Source of the DNA: Lachnospiraceae bacterium
GTDB lineage: Bacteria > Bacillota > Clostridia > Lachnospirales > Lachnospiraceae
Direction: 5' to 3'
DNA length: 56,192 nt
Assembly: GCA_016281555.1 (NCBI GenBank)
Contig: JAEEIV010000043.1
Span: 1 to 56,192 of the forward strand
This document shows, piece after piece, positions 23,983 to 34,507 of this stretch. The notes under the pieces are model-generated. The model had not been told where the DNA came from, searched no databases, and saw only the letters and a list, made by a program, of their open reading frames with translations. Made by a program: the position numbers and the translations under genes. Positions within the stretch are counted from its first letter, which is position 1. Every line of letters starts with the position of its first letter.

Positions 23983-26079
23983 ATGAGTACAGTACCGGAT
24001 TATTTTGGAAGTATGGTTTTTGACGACCGGGTCATGAGATCCGTTCTGCCCGCAAAAGTCTACAATTCGATGAAGAAGACGATCGACGAGGGCGCGTCGC
24101 TCGACATCGGCGTCGCGAACGTCGTGGCGGCCGCCATGAAGGACTGGGCGGTCGAAAAAGGCGCCACGCACTTTACGCATTGGTTCCAGCCTCTTACGGG
24201 GATCACCGCCGAAAAACACGACGGCTTCATTGCGCCTTCCCCGGACGGCGGCGTCATCATGGAGTTTTCCGGGAAAGAGCTCGTGCAGGGCGAACCGGAT
24301 GCCTCGAGTTTCCCGTCCGGCGGCCTCCGGGCGACCTTCGAAGCCCGAGGCTATACGGCCTGGGACCCCACCTCTTACGCCTTCATCAAAGGAAAAACGC
24401 TCTGCATCCCGACGGCGTTCTGTTCTTACGGCGGACACGCACTGGACAAGAAAACGCCTCTGCTCCGTTCCATGGAAGCTTTGAACAAACAGGCGCTCCG
24501 CATTCTCCGGCTGTTCGGAAAGACGGAAGTGAAGCGCGTCGTTTCTTCCGTCGGCGCCGAGCAGGAATACTTCCTCATCACGAAGGAAATGTACGATCTC
24601 CGGCCGGATCTTAAGTTCACGGGCCGCACGCTGTTCGGCGCCAAGCCGCCGAAGGGACAGGAAATGGACGACCACTATTTCGGCGCGATCAAGCCGAAGG
24701 TCGCCGAATTCATGGAGGACCTGAACGAGGAGCTCTGGAAACTCGGCATCATGGCGAAAACGGAGCACAATGAAGTCGCGCCGGCGCAGCACGAGCTTGC
24801 GCCGATCTACACGACGACCAACGTGGCCTGCGATCAGAACCAGCTGACGATGGAGATCATGCAGAAGGTCGCCTCCCGCCACGGACTCGTCGTGCTCCTG
24901 CATGAAAAACCCTTCGCCGGCGTGAACGGTTCCGGCAAGCACAACAACTGGTCCATCGCGACGAACGAGGGCCAGAACCTGCTCTCTCCCGGAGACACAC
25001 CTTATGAAAACGCGCAGTTCCTGCTCTTCCTTGCGGCCGTGATCCAGGCCGTGGACGATTATCAGGACCTGCTCCGAATCTCGGTCGCCACGGCGGCGAA
25101 CCACCACCAGCTCGGCGCGAACGAGGCGCCGCCTGCCGTGGTCTCGATGTTCCTCGGCGATGAACTGACAGCCGTTCTGGAAGCATTGGAAACCGATGCG
25201 CCGTATCTCGGGACCGAAAAGACGCAATTAAAACTCGGCGTAGACATCCTGCCGAAATTCAACCGGGACACGACGGACCGGAACCGGACCTCGCCGTTTG
25301 CCTTCACGGGAAACAAGTTTGAATTCCGGATGCTCGGGTCCTCGAACAGCATTGCCTGTGCAAACATCATGCTGAACGCCGCGGTCGCCGAAAGCCTGAA
25401 GCAATATGCCGACCGACTGGAAGGCGCAGCGGATTTCGAAAACGCATTGCACGAACTCATTCAGAAAACGATCCGGGAGCACAAGCGGATCATCTTCAAC
25501 GGCAACGGCTACGACGACGCCTGGATCAAGGAAGCCACCGAAGTCCGGGGACTTCTGAACTACCGGACGACCGCGGACTGCATGCCGCATCTCATGGACG
25601 AAAAGAACGTCCGGATGCTGACCGGTCATCAGGTCTTCACCGTTGAGGAAATGAAGTCCCGCCGGGATATCATGCTGGAGAATTACTGCAAGGCCGTGAC
25701 GATCGAGGCGAATACGATGGTCGGCATGGCGAAGACCGGCATTGCGCCGGCGGTCGCCGGATTTGCCGCCTCCCTCGCGAAGGACGCCTCGGTGAAAAAG
25801 GCGCTGGATCCTTCGATCGCCTGCCTCTATGAGACCGGCCTCGTGAAGCGGCTTTCCGAACTCTCCGACCGCATTGCGGCCAAGGCGGAGGAACTGGAAG
25901 CAGAGATCATCCTGCTCGGAGAGGCGACGGACGTCATCGCCGAATCGGTGCTGATCCGCGACCGGATCCTTCCGAAGATGTGCGAACTCAGGATCATTTC
26001 CGACGAAGCCGAGACGGTGACGGCGAAATCCGCCTGGCCGTTCCCGACCTACGCCGACATCCTGTTCAGCGTCCGGTGA
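23983..26079 (+). CDS. glnN: glutamine synthetase type III
   Basis: 698 residues from [16 protein letters not shown] lies 8 nt upstream, and the earlier in-frame Met is inside the promoter, so it is rejected. Type-III marks: [69 protein letters not shown] and [16 protein letters not shown]. Type III enzymes are about 700 residues, dodecameric and unlike GSI in length. It makes glutamine in the cytoplasm. First gene of a six-gene operon whose later members use glutamine (asnB, guaA, pyrG). Expression is probably gated by the leader attenuator. Confidence 0.97.
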   Translation: MSTVPDYFGSMVFDDRVMRSVLPAKVYNSMKKTIDEGASLDIGVANVVAAAMKDWAVEKGATHFTHWFQPLTGITAEKHDGFIAPSPDGGVIMEFSGKELVQGEPDASSFPSGGLRATFEARGYTAWDPTSYAFIKGKTLCIPTAFCSYGGHALDKKTPLLRSMEALNKQALRILRLFGKTEVKRVVSSVGAEQEYFLITKEMYDLRPDLKFTGRTLFGAKPPKGQEMDDHYFGAIKPKVAEFMEDLNEELWKLGIMAKTEHNEVAPAQHELAPIYTTTNVACDQNQLTMEIMQKVASRHGLVVLLHEKPFAGVNGSGKHNNWSIATNEGQNLLSPGDTPYENAQFLLFLAAVIQAVDDYQDLLRISVATAANHHQLGANEAPPAVVSMFLGDELTAVLEALETDAPYLGTEKTQLKLGVDILPKFNRDTTDRNRTSPFAFTGNKFEFRMLGSSNSIACANIMLNAAVAESLKQYADRLEGAADFENALHELIQKTIREHKRIIFNGNGYDDAWIKEATEVRGLLNYRTTADCMPHLMDEKNVRMLTGHQVFTVEEMKSRRDIMLENYCKAVTIEANTMVGMAKTGIAPAVAGFAASLAKDASVKKALDPSIACLYETGLVKRLSELSDRIAAKAEELEAEIILLGEATDVIAESVLIRDRILPKMCELRIISDEAETVTAKSAWPFPTYADILFSVR

Positions 26080-26087
26080 GGTGCGTC

Positions 26088-27671
26088 ATGTGTTCGATCA
26101 TCGGCTATACCGGCTCGCCCGAAGACATAACGGCGTTCGAGACCGGATTCCAGAAAACCAAATCCCGCGGGCCGGACGACAGCCGGGTCATTGACACCGG
26201 AAACGGACTGCTCGGCTTCCACCGCCTTTCGATCATGGGCCTGACGCCCTCCGGAATGCAGCCGTTTTCCCTGAACGGATCTTACGTGGTCTGCAACGGA
26301 GAGCTCTACGGCTTTGAAAAGGAGCGGGAAAAACTGAAGGCGAAGGGCTACACCTTCGAAAGCGACAGCGACTGCGAGATCATCCTTCCGATGTATTTCG
26401 AGTACGGGACCGACATGTTCCGGAGGCTCGACGCCGAATTCGCCATGATCCTCTACGACGGCAGGACCGGGGAATACGTCGCGGCCCGCGATCCGATCGG
26501 CATCCGTCCGCTCTACTACGGGTACGACGGACGGGGAACGATCGTCTTTGCGAGCGAGGCGAAGAACCTCGTGCCGATCGTGAAGGAGATTCGGCCCTTC
26601 CCGCCGGGACACTATTATAAAAACGGCGTCTTTACGTGCTACGAGGACATTGCCCGCGTGGATAAAGTGTGTCACGACGACCTCGAGACCGCCTGCCGGA
26701 ACATCCGCGAAAAACTGATCGCCGGCGTGAAAAAGCGCCTCATCTCCGATGCGAAGGTCGGTTTTCTGCTTTCCGGCGGCCTGGATTCCTCTCTGGTGTC
26801 CGCCATCGCGGCAAGGGAAAGCGAGAAACCGATCCGCACGTTCGCGATCGGCATGAGTGAGGACGCGATCGACTTAAAGTACGCGAGACAGGCGGCGGAC
26901 TTCATTCACTCCGACCATACCGAAGTCTACATGACGCCGGACGAAGTGATCGGATCGCTCGAAGAGGTCATCCATCTTCTCGGAACTTACGACATCACGA
27001 CGGTCCGGGCGAGTATGGGCATGTACCTGGTCTGCAAGGCGGTCCATGAAACGACCGACATCCGCGTGCTTCTGACCGGCGAGATCTCCGACGAACTTTT
27101 CGGCTACAAATACACGGACTTCGCGCCGAACGCGGAGGAATTCCAGAAGGAATCGGAAAAGCGGATCCGGGAACTGCACATGTACGACGTGCTCCGGGCC
27201 GACCGCTGCATTTCCGTCAATTCCCTCGAAGCCCGCGTTCCGTTCGGCGATCTGGACTTCGTCCGGTACGTCCTTTCTCTGGACCCGGAAATGAAGATGA
27301 ACCGGTACGGAAAAGGGAAGTATCTGCTCCGCCACGCGTTTGAAGGGCTCGACTGCCTGCCGGACGGCATCCTCTGGCGCGAAAAAGCGGCCTTTTCCGA
27401 CGCCGTAGGACATTCGATGGTCGATTACCTCAAAGAATACGCCGAGGCGAAATACACCGATTCTGAGTTCAATGAGCGGCGCCTGCGCTACGGTCATGCG
27501 CAGCCCTTCACGAAAGAATCCCTGCTCTACCGGGAGATCTTCGAAAAGTATTACCCGGGACAGTCGGAAATGATCGCGGACTTCTGGATGCCGAACAAGT
27601 CCTGGGAGGGCTGCAACGTGAACGATCCGTCCGCCCGCGTGCTGAAGAACTACGGGGCGAGCGGCATCTGA
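26088..27671 (+). CDS. asnB: glutamine-hydrolysing asparagine synthase, AsnB type
   Basis: 527 residues from MCSIIGY; Cys2 becomes the N-terminal nucleophile of the class II glutaminase domain (about 1-200: RGPDDS, GFHRLSI, NGELYG, DCEIILPMY). The synthetase domain has the PP-loop LLSGGLDSSLVSA (about 226) and LLTGEISDELFGYK, ending in VPFGDLDFVRYVLS. It transfers the glutamine amide to aspartate using ATP. It starts 8 nt after glnN with GAGGTG as RBS. Other class II amidotransferases (beta-lactam synthetase-like) are less likely given these blocks. Confidence 0.93.
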   Translation: MCSIIGYTGSPEDITAFETGFQKTKSRGPDDSRVIDTGNGLLGFHRLSIMGLTPSGMQPFSLNGSYVVCNGELYGFEKEREKLKAKGYTFESDSDCEIILPMYFEYGTDMFRRLDAEFAMILYDGRTGEYVAARDPIGIRPLYYGYDGRGTIVFASEAKNLVPIVKEIRPFPPGHYYKNGVFTCYEDIARVDKVCHDDLETACRNIREKLIAGVKKRLISDAKVGFLLSGGLDSSLVSAIAARESEKPIRTFAIGMSEDAIDLKYARQAADFIHSDHTEVYMTPDEVIGSLEEVIHLLGTYDITTVRASMGMYLVCKAVHETTDIRVLLTGEISDELFGYKYTDFAPNAEEFQKESEKRIRELHMYDVLRADRCISVNSLEARVPFGDLDFVRYVLSLDPEMKMNRYGKGKYLLRHAFEGLDCLPDGILWREKAAFSDAVGHSMVDYLKEYAEAKYTDSEFNERRLRYGHAQPFTKESLLYREIFEKYYPGQSEMIADFWMPNKSWEGCNVNDPSARVLKNYGASGI

Positions 27672-27739
27672 GGAACTGAAAAAAGTCTCCCCGGAAGGAA
27701 ACGGCCGGACGGGGACATGAGAAAAGGGGAAAAGACACC

Positions 27740-29014
27740 ATGGGAAACACTGCGATCGTCGGGATCAACTGGGGCGACGAAGGAAAAGGCCGGATGGTCG
27801 ACCTCATTGCCCGGGACTATGACGTCGTCGTCCGTTATCAGGGCGGCGGGAACGCCGGACACACCGTCGTGAATGAAAAGGGAAAGTTCGCGCTGCACCT
27901 CATTCCCTCCGGCATCTTTCAGGAAGGCACCGTGAACGTGATCGGAAACGGCGTCGCACTGGACCCGGAGAATCTTTGGAAAGAGATCCTGGAGCTCCGC
28001 TCGAAGGGCGTTTCCGTCACCCCGGAGAACTTAAGAATCAGCAGCCGCGCTTCTCTCCTGCTCCCCTGGCACCGCGACCTCGACGCGCTCGAGGAGGCGC
28101 GGCTCAAGGACCGGAAATACGGATCGACGAAGCAGGGCATTGCCCCGTTCTACTCGGACAAATATCAGAAAAAGACCGTGCTTGCGGGCGAACTCTTCTA
28201 TCCGGAAAAAGCAAAAGCGCATTTCAATGAATTGCTGGAATGGAAAAACCTGATTCTGAAAGGCGTGTACGGCGCCGAAGAGTGGACTTACGAAGCACTG
28301 GAACGCTGGCTCAATGCATATTGCCTCCCCATGCTTCCCTTCGTCACCGATACCGGCGCCTTCCTTTCTTCCGCGAAGGCCGCAGGAAAGAACCTCCTTT
28401 TCGAAGCGCAGCTCGGCGCGCTCCGCGACCTGGACTACGGCATTTATCCCTATACGACCTCTTCCAATACGCTTGCCGCCTATGCGCCGGTCGGCGCGGG
28501 GCTGCCGTCTGCAAAGATCGACCGCGTGATCGGCGTCGTGAAGGCGTATTCCACCTGCGTCGGAGAAGGACCGTTCGTCGCGGAACTCTTCGGGGAGGAG
28601 GCGGACCGGCTTCGGGAAGCCGGTGCGGAATACGGCGCAAAGACCGGACGGCCGCGGAGAGTCGGGCCCATCGATCTCGTCGCGACGCGTTACGGCGTCG
28701 AAGTGCAGGGGGCGACGGACATTGCCCTCACCAAACTGGACGTGCTCGGTTATCTGGACCGGATCCCCGTCTGCACGAAATACCGGATCCGCGGCGAAGA
28801 AACCGACCGCTTCCCCTTCGTTTCCGAGCTCGACGAAGCCGAGCCCGTGATCGAATATCTGAACGGCTGGCACTCGGATCTTTCCGGGATCCGTACGTTT
28901 GAGGACTTGCCTGAAGCCGCAAGGAACTATATACTGTATATCGAGAACGCGATCCGCTGTCCGGTCACCTACGTTTCGGTGGGCGCCGCGCGGGATGAGA
29001 TCATACTGAGGTGA
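27740..29014 (+). CDS. purA: adenylosuccinate synthetase
   Basis: 424 residues. Opening loop GINWGDEGKGRMVD (GTP/IMP site), GGGNAGHTV, then FEAQLGALRDLDYGIYPYTTSS, GVVKAYSTCVGEGPF and RPRRVGPIDLVATRYG, all PurA landmarks. It joins IMP and aspartate with GTP to give adenylosuccinate. A 68-nt gap after asnB contains a GC-rich hairpin-like stretch before a GGGGA RBS, possibly a pause or internal control. Confidence 0.97.
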   Translation: MGNTAIVGINWGDEGKGRMVDLIARDYDVVVRYQGGGNAGHTVVNEKGKFALHLIPSGIFQEGTVNVIGNGVALDPENLWKEILELRSKGVSVTPENLRISSRASLLLPWHRDLDALEEARLKDRKYGSTKQGIAPFYSDKYQKKTVLAGELFYPEKAKAHFNELLEWKNLILKGVYGAEEWTYEALERWLNAYCLPMLPFVTDTGAFLSSAKAAGKNLLFEAQLGALRDLDYGIYPYTTSSNTLAAYAPVGAGLPSAKIDRVIGVVKAYSTCVGEGPFVAELFGEEADRLREAGAEYGAKTGRPRRVGPIDLVATRYGVEVQGATDIALTKLDVLGYLDRIPVCTKYRIRGEETDRFPFVSELDEAEPVIEYLNGWHSDLSGIRTFEDLPEAARNYILYIENAIRCPVTYVSVGAARDEIILR

Positions 29015-29043
29015 TTTTCGTTCTCGGAAAAGGAGAAAAACGC

Positions 29044-30459
29044 ATGACAGACCGTTACGAATCCCCCCTGTCGACGAGATACGCTTCGAAGGAAATGCTC
29101 CGTCTTTTTTCGGAAGACGAGAGATACGTCACCTGGCGGAAACTCTGGGTCGCGCTCGCTGCAGCGGAGCGCGATCTCGGACTCCCGATCACGGGCGAGC
29201 AGGTCGCGGAACTGGAAGCGCACGTCACGGACATTGATTACGAACTCGTCCGGGCACGGGAAAAGGAAGTCCGACACGACGTCATGGCCCACGTGTATGC
29301 ATACGGGAAGGCCGCGCCGAAAGCGGCGGGCATCATTCATCTCGGTGCAACGAGCTGCTACGTGACGGACAATGCCGACCTCATCATCTACCGGGACGCG
29401 CTCCGGCTTATCCGGCGGCGTCTCGTGCAGGTCATTGCCAATCTGGCGGCCTTCGCCGGGCGGTACAAGGCATTGCCGACGCCGGGGTACACGCATTATC
29501 AGCCGGCGCAGTTCACGACCGTCGGAAAGCGCGCTGCGCTCTGGATGCAGGACTTCGTCTCCGACCTCGAGGAACTCGATTTCGTCCTTTCGACGCTGAA
29601 ATTCCTCGGCTGCCGCGGAACGACCGGCACCGAAGCAAGTTTTCTCGACCTCTTCGACGGCGACGGCACGAAAGTCGACCTCATGAACCGGGAAATCGCA
29701 ATGAAGTTCGGTTTTTCGGAATGCTTCCCGGTCTCAGGACAAACCTATCCGAGAAAGACGGACGCCCGCATCCTGAACGCACTCTCTTCGATCGGACAGA
29801 GCGCGTACCGGATGGCCGGGGACGTCCGCCTGTTACAGCATGACCGGCAGATCGACGAGCCCTTCGAAACGCACCAGATCGGCTCTTCGGCAATGGCCTA
29901 CAAGCGGAATCCGATGCGCTCCGAACGGATCGCTTCGCTCTCCCGCTATCTTATGACCGACGCCCTGAACGCTTCCCTGACCGCATCTTCGCAATGGCTG
30001 GAGCGCACCCTCGACGATTCGGCGAACCGCCGGATCTCGCTGCCGGAAGGCTTTCTGGCCGCCGACGCGGTCCTCCGCCTGCTGACGAACGTCACCTACG
30101 GCCTCAAAGTCAATGAAAAAATCATCGAAAACGCGGTCCGCGAGTACCTGCCGTACGTTGCGACCGAAAACCTCATGATGGAAGCCGTGAAGCGCGGCGC
30201 CGACCGTCAGGAGGTCCACGAGATCATCCGGCAATGCTCCATGGAAGCGGCCGCGAAAAGCAAGGCCGGCGAGGACTATGACCTCATTGCCGAACTCGCC
30301 GAGAATCCGGCGTTCCGCTTGAAAGAGACGGAAATCGCGGCCGTCGGGGATCCGGCGCACTACACGGGCCGCGCCGAAGAACAGGTCGAACAGTATCTGA
30401 AAGAGACCGCTCCGCTCGTCCGGGGCGTCGAAGCCGCGGATGAGACGATAGAGTTATAA
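29044..30459 (+). CDS. purB: adenylosuccinate lyase
   Basis: 471 residues from MTDRYESPLSTRYAS; AAAGGAG lies 8 nt upstream, and an earlier non-ATG frame is rejected. Fumarase/aspartase-superfamily marks: HDVMAHVYAYG, HLGATSCYVTDNADL, TPGYTHYQPAQ, RGTTGTEASFL and the signature GSSAMAYKRNPMRSER. It cleaves SAICAR and adenylosuccinate, releasing fumarate. It directly follows purA in the pathway and on the DNA. Confidence 0.97.
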   Translation: MTDRYESPLSTRYASKEMLRLFSEDERYVTWRKLWVALAAAERDLGLPITGEQVAELEAHVTDIDYELVRAREKEVRHDVMAHVYAYGKAAPKAAGIIHLGATSCYVTDNADLIIYRDALRLIRRRLVQVIANLAAFAGRYKALPTPGYTHYQPAQFTTVGKRAALWMQDFVSDLEELDFVLSTLKFLGCRGTTGTEASFLDLFDGDGTKVDLMNREIAMKFGFSECFPVSGQTYPRKTDARILNALSSIGQSAYRMAGDVRLLQHDRQIDEPFETHQIGSSAMAYKRNPMRSERIASLSRYLMTDALNASLTASSQWLERTLDDSANRRISLPEGFLAADAVLRLLTNVTYGLKVNEKIIENAVREYLPYVATENLMMEAVKRGADRQEVHEIIRQCSMEAAAKSKAGEDYDLIAELAENPAFRLKETEIAAVGDPAHYTGRAEEQVEQYLKETAPLVRGVEAADETIEL

Positions 30460-30477
30460 GGCGTACGGGAGGAAACC

Positions 30478-32004
30478 ATGGAAAAGGTGCTTGTGTTGGA
30501 TTTCGGAGGACAGTATGACGAGCTGATCGCCCGCCGCGTCCGGGATCTCAGGGTCTACGCGGAGTTAAAGTATTTCGATCAGGTCACGGTCGAGGAGATC
30601 CGGGCCGAGGGGTATGCCGGGATCATCTTTACCGGCGGTCCGAACAGCGTGAACGATCCCGCGTCTCCGAGTTTCGACAAAGCGATCCTTTCGCTCGGCG
30701 TCCCGGTCCTCGGCATCTGCTACGGGCATCAGCTGCTGGCGAAACTCTCCGGCGCCGAAGTGCGTCCGGCGGAGGGCGGCAGCGAATACGGGAAGACGGA
30801 ATTGACGGCGGATCCTTCCGGACTGTTTGAAGGCATTCCGGAAAGCAGCACGGTCTGGATGAGCCACACGGACTACGTCGCCGGGCTGCCGGAAGGCTTC
30901 CGGGTCCTCGCAAAAACGGCGAGCTGCCCGGTCGCCGCGATGGGCAATGAGGAAAAAGCGCTGTACGGCGTGCAGTTCCACCCGGAAGTCACGCATACCG
31001 TTTACGGAAGGACGCTGCTGCGAAACTTCCTGTTCGGGATCTGTCATTGCCGGGGCGACTGGACGATGGACGATTTCATTGACCGGACCGTGAAGGAATA
31101 CGCGGAAAAACTGCAGGGAAAGAAAGTGCTGCTCGCCCTGTCGGGCGGCGTGGATTCCTCCGTCGCGGCGGCGCTCATGCACCGCGCGGTCGGCGACCGT
31201 CTGACCTCCGTGTTCGTGGACCACGGTCTGCTCCGGAAGAACGAGGGCAATGAAGTCGAGGAAGTCTTCCGCGGGCGCTTCGGGATGAACTTCGTCCGGA
31301 TCAACGCCGAAGACCGGTTTTTAGGCAAACTGGCCGGCGTCACGGAGCCGGAGAAAAAGAGAAAAATCATCGGTGAGGAATTCATCCGCGTCTTCGAAGA
31401 CGAAAGCCGTGCGCTTGGGCATCAGGACTTTCTGGTGCAGGGCACCATTTATCCGGACGTCATCGAAAGCGGCAAGGGCGGTTCCGCCACGATCAAGAGC
31501 CATCATAACGTCGGCGGACTGCCGTCCGTCATGGATTTTGAGGGGATCATTGAGCCGCTCCGGAACCTGTTCAAGGACGAAGTGCGGGCGGTCGGACTGA
31601 AACTCGGTCTGCCGGAAGCGCTCGTGATGCGGCAGCCCTTCCCCGGTCCCGGACTCGCGGTCCGGATCATCGGAGAAATCACGAAAGAAAAAGCAGATAC
31701 GCTCCGGGAGGCGGATGCGATCTACCGGGAGGAACTTGAAAAAGCGGGCGTGCGCCCGAGTCAGTATTTCGCAGTGCTGACCGATACGAGAAGCGTCGGC
31801 GTCATCGGCGACGCCAGAACGTACGGACATACCGTCGCGCTGCGCGCCGTCGCGACCGACGATTTCATGACGGCCGACTGGGTCAGGATCCCGTATGAGG
31901 TCCTCGAAACCGCGAGCCGGCGCATCACAAACGAAGTAAAATCGATCAACCGCGTGGTGTACGACATCACGTCGAAGCCGCCGGCCACGGTGGAATGGGA
32001 GTAA
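30478..32004 (+). CDS. guaA: GMP synthase (glutamine-hydrolysing)
   Basis: 508 residues. The class I amidotransferase domain has [12 protein letters not shown] (Cys nucleophile) and QFHPEVTHT (His/Glu). The ATP-pyrophosphatase domain has [16 protein letters not shown], and the dimerisation domain has [12 protein letters not shown] and the C-terminal KPPATVEWE. It aminates XMP to GMP with glutamine nitrogen. GAGGAAACC precedes the ATG, 18 nt after purB. Confidence 0.98.
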   Translation: MEKVLVLDFGGQYDELIARRVRDLRVYAELKYFDQVTVEEIRAEGYAGIIFTGGPNSVNDPASPSFDKAILSLGVPVLGICYGHQLLAKLSGAEVRPAEGGSEYGKTELTADPSGLFEGIPESSTVWMSHTDYVAGLPEGFRVLAKTASCPVAAMGNEEKALYGVQFHPEVTHTVYGRTLLRNFLFGICHCRGDWTMDDFIDRTVKEYAEKLQGKKVLLALSGGVDSSVAAALMHRAVGDRLTSVFVDHGLLRKNEGNEVEEVFRGRFGMNFVRINAEDRFLGKLAGVTEPEKKRKIIGEEFIRVFEDESRALGHQDFLVQGTIYPDVIESGKGGSATIKSHHNVGGLPSVMDFEGIIEPLRNLFKDEVRAVGLKLGLPEALVMRQPFPGPGLAVRIIGEITKEKADTLREADAIYREELEKAGVRPSQYFAVLTDTRSVGVIGDARTYGHTVALRAVATDDFMTADWVRIPYEVLETASRRITNEVKSINRVVYDITSKPPATVEWE

Positions 32005-32050
32005 CGGGACAGGAAACATCGGGGATTCGGACTACATGGGAGGCGATCAA

Positions 32051-33670
32051 ATGACGAAGTATATTTTTGTAACGGGAGGCGTCGTATCCGGGCTCGGAAA
32101 AGGCATTACCGCAGCATCGCTCGGAAGACTTCTGAAAACGCGGGGTTTGAAAGTCGCCGCACAGAAACTGGATCCGTACATCAACGTCGATCCGGGCACG
32201 ATGAGTCCGTACCAGCACGGCGAAGTCTTCGTGACGGAAGACGGCGCGGAGACCGACCTCGACCTCGGTCATTACGAGCGGTTCATTGACGAAGACCTGA
32301 ACAAATACTCCAACCTGACGACCGGAAAAGTGTTCTGGAACGTGTTGAACAAAGAGCGGCGCGGCGAGTACCTCGGGTCCACCGTGCAGATCATTCCGCA
32401 CATCACGAACGAGATCAAAAACTTCATCTACAACGTCGGCAAGCACTCCGACGCGGACATCGTCATTACCGAGATCGGCGGCACGATCGGCGACATCGAA
32501 TCCCAGCCTTTCATTGAGGCCGTCCGTCAGATCTCGCTCGAGGTCGGCCGGGAAAACAGCCTCTTCATTCACGTGACGCTCGTGCCCTACCTGCACGGTT
32601 CGGAAGAACACAAGACGAAGCCCACGCAGCATTCGGTCAAGGAACTGCAGGGAATGGGCGTCAATCCGAACATCATCATCCTCCGGTGCGACGAGCCGCT
32701 GGAACCGCCGATCTTCGAAAAGATCGCATTGTTCTGCAACGTCAAGAAGGACTGCGTCATCGAAAATATCACGCTGCCGAATCTTTACGAAGCGCCGCTG
32801 ATGCTGGAGAGATCGAATTTTTCCGGCATCGTCTGCCGGGAGCTCGGGATCGACGCGCCGGAGCCTGATCTCTCCGACTGGACGGCCATGGTGGAACGGA
32901 TCAAATCCCGGCCCTATACCGTGCACATCGGGCTCGTCGGCAAATACGTCGGCCTGCACGACGCATACCTTTCGGTCGCGGAAGCGCTCCGCCACGCCGG
33001 ATACTTCAAGGATTCCCACATCAAGATCCACTGGATCAATTCCGAAGAGATCACCGAGCAGAACGTGGCCGAGATCCTCGGAGGCCTCGACGGGATCATC
33101 GTCCCGGGCGGCTTCGGCAACCGCGGGATCGAGGGCATGATCACGTCTGCGCGTTACGCACGCGAACAGAACGTGCCCTACTTCGGCATCTGTCTCGGTA
33201 TGCAGACGGCGGTCATTGAGTTCGCGCGTCACGCGGCGGGCATTGCCGATGCGAACTCCGGCGAATTCGACGAACAATGCCGTCATAAAGTCATCGACTT
33301 CATGCCCGGTCAGAGCAATGAAGTCGACAAAGGCGGCACGCTCCGGCTCGGCGCTTACCCCTGCGTGATCCAGAGCGGCACGACGATGGAACGCTGCTAC
33401 GGCACGAACCGGATCAGCGAGCGTCACCGCCACCGTTATGAGTTCAATAATGATTATCGGGAATTGCTGGAAAAATGCGGGCTTACGCTGAGCGGCATCT
33501 CGCCGGACGGTCTCCTCGTCGAAACCGTGGAACTTTCCGATCGCCCCTTCTTCGTCGGGGTGCAGTACCATCCGGAATTCAAGTCCCGCCCGAACAAACC
33601 GCATCCTCTGTTTCTAGGATTCATCGGCGCGGCAGTGGACCGGATGATGGCTTCGAAGAAGCCCGAATGA
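32051..33670 (+). CDS. pyrG: CTP synthase
   Basis: 539 residues from [18 protein letters not shown] with GGAGG upstream. The N-terminal synthase domain includes [21 protein letters not shown] and [15 protein letters not shown]. The C-terminal glutaminase domain has [19 protein letters not shown] (Cys) and [11 protein letters not shown] (His/Glu). It converts UTP to CTP with glutamine. Last gene of the glutamine/purine operon; its stop lies only 7 nt from the stop of the convergent XRE-HD gene, with no terminator between. Confidence 0.98.
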   Translation: MTKYIFVTGGVVSGLGKGITAASLGRLLKTRGLKVAAQKLDPYINVDPGTMSPYQHGEVFVTEDGAETDLDLGHYERFIDEDLNKYSNLTTGKVFWNVLNKERRGEYLGSTVQIIPHITNEIKNFIYNVGKHSDADIVITEIGGTIGDIESQPFIEAVRQISLEVGRENSLFIHVTLVPYLHGSEEHKTKPTQHSVKELQGMGVNPNIIILRCDEPLEPPIFEKIALFCNVKKDCVIENITLPNLYEAPLMLERSNFSGIVCRELGIDAPEPDLSDWTAMVERIKSRPYTVHIGLVGKYVGLHDAYLSVAEALRHAGYFKDSHIKIHWINSEEITEQNVAEILGGLDGIIVPGGFGNRGIEGMITSARYAREQNVPYFGICLGMQTAVIEFARHAAGIADANSGEFDEQCRHKVIDFMPGQSNEVDKGGTLRLGAYPCVIQSGTTMERCYGTNRISERHRHRYEFNNDYRELLEKCGLTLSGISPDGLLVETVELSDRPFFVGVQYHPEFKSRPNKPHPLFLGFIGAAVDRMMASKKPE

Positions 33671-33677
33671 GCTTGGA

Positions 33678-34502
33678 TCAAAGAAGGCGCTTGTACGTCT
33701 CCAGCAGACTGAACATGTGATATTCCATCACCCAGAGCGCGTTGGAATATCGGGGCTCCGTGTCCCGGACGACGCGAAGCAGGGGAACGATGTATCTCTC
33801 CGTCTCTGTGATGTACTCGACCATCCGGTCCCGCGTGAATCCGAGCGCCATGTTCGACAGGTTATTGACCCGGTCCAGGATCTTGACCAGCGCCGCCTTC
33901 GGATTCTTCGATATTTCCTCGTAATAGCGCTTTTTCGCGATCTGCCGGTCGAGTCCGGCGGCGTCGAACGTCACGAGGCGCACGATCTCGCGCACGGTGT
34001 CACTAAACGGCAATTCCTCCAATGCGACGTGACAGTCTTCCACGACGTCGTGGAGCAGGATCGCGGACAATACGTCGTCGTCCCGGATCCCGATCGAGAA
34101 CGCCTCGCAGGCCATGGTCAGCGGGTGATTGATGTAGGGAACGTCCGCCTGCTCGCCTTTTCTCGTCTGACCGTCGTGCTTGTCGCGGATGTAGGGCAAT
34201 GCCCTCGCCGTATCCTCAAGTCCCCGTTCGACCGCCACGGTCTTCGCATAAGCGTACATCTGCTCTTCATTGAACAGGCGTTTGCGTCTCGGCCAGTCCG
34301 GCAAAACACATTCTTCCAGAAGGCGGCCTGCCGTGGTGCCGAGGATCTTCGCGAGCGGGACCAGCTTGCCGACGTCCGGCGCGTACTCGTCCCGCTCCCA
34401 GCCGGAAACCGCCTGGAACGAAACGCCCAGTTTCTCCGCGAGTTCCGCCTGTGTCAGACCTGCCTTCTTTCTGTATTCCGAAATCTGTTTCCCGAGACTC
34501 AT
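33678..34502 (-). CDS. XRE-type HTH fused to RelA/SpoT-like HD hydrolase domain
   Basis: 274 residues. An N-terminal XRE helix-turn-helix (about 5-60: KKAGLTQAELAEKLGVSFQAVSGWE) is fused to an HD domain (about 85-270) with YINHPLTMA, ILLHDVVEDC and KILDRVNNLSNM. These are the His, HD/ED and Asp/Asn positions that bind manganese in (p)ppGpp hydrolases of the RelA/SpoT and small-alarmone-hydrolase families; no synthetase domain is present. Inference: a DNA-binding protein that hydrolyses or senses an alarmone. It lies 5 nt after a membrane-protein gene on the same transcript and is convergent with pyrG. The activity could also be directed at another pyrophosphate ester. Confidence 0.85.
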   Translation of the reverse strand: MSLGKQISEYRKKAGLTQAELAEKLGVSFQAVSGWERDEYAPDVGKLVPLAKILGTTAGRLLEECVLPDWPRRKRLFNEEQMYAYAKTVAVERGLEDTARALPYIRDKHDGQTRKGEQADVPYINHPLTMACEAFSIGIRDDDVLSAILLHDVVEDCHVALEELPFSDTVREIVRLVTFDAAGLDRQIAKKRYYEEISKNPKAALVKILDRVNNLSNMALGFTRDRMVEYITETERYIVPLLRVVRDTEPRYSNALWVMEYHMFSLLETYKRLL

Positions 34503-34507
34503 GGTCC

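Noticed and set aside
31967-33604. 545-codon minus-strand open frame opposite pyrG
   Set aside because: Shadow of pyrG; no start signal or recognisable domain.
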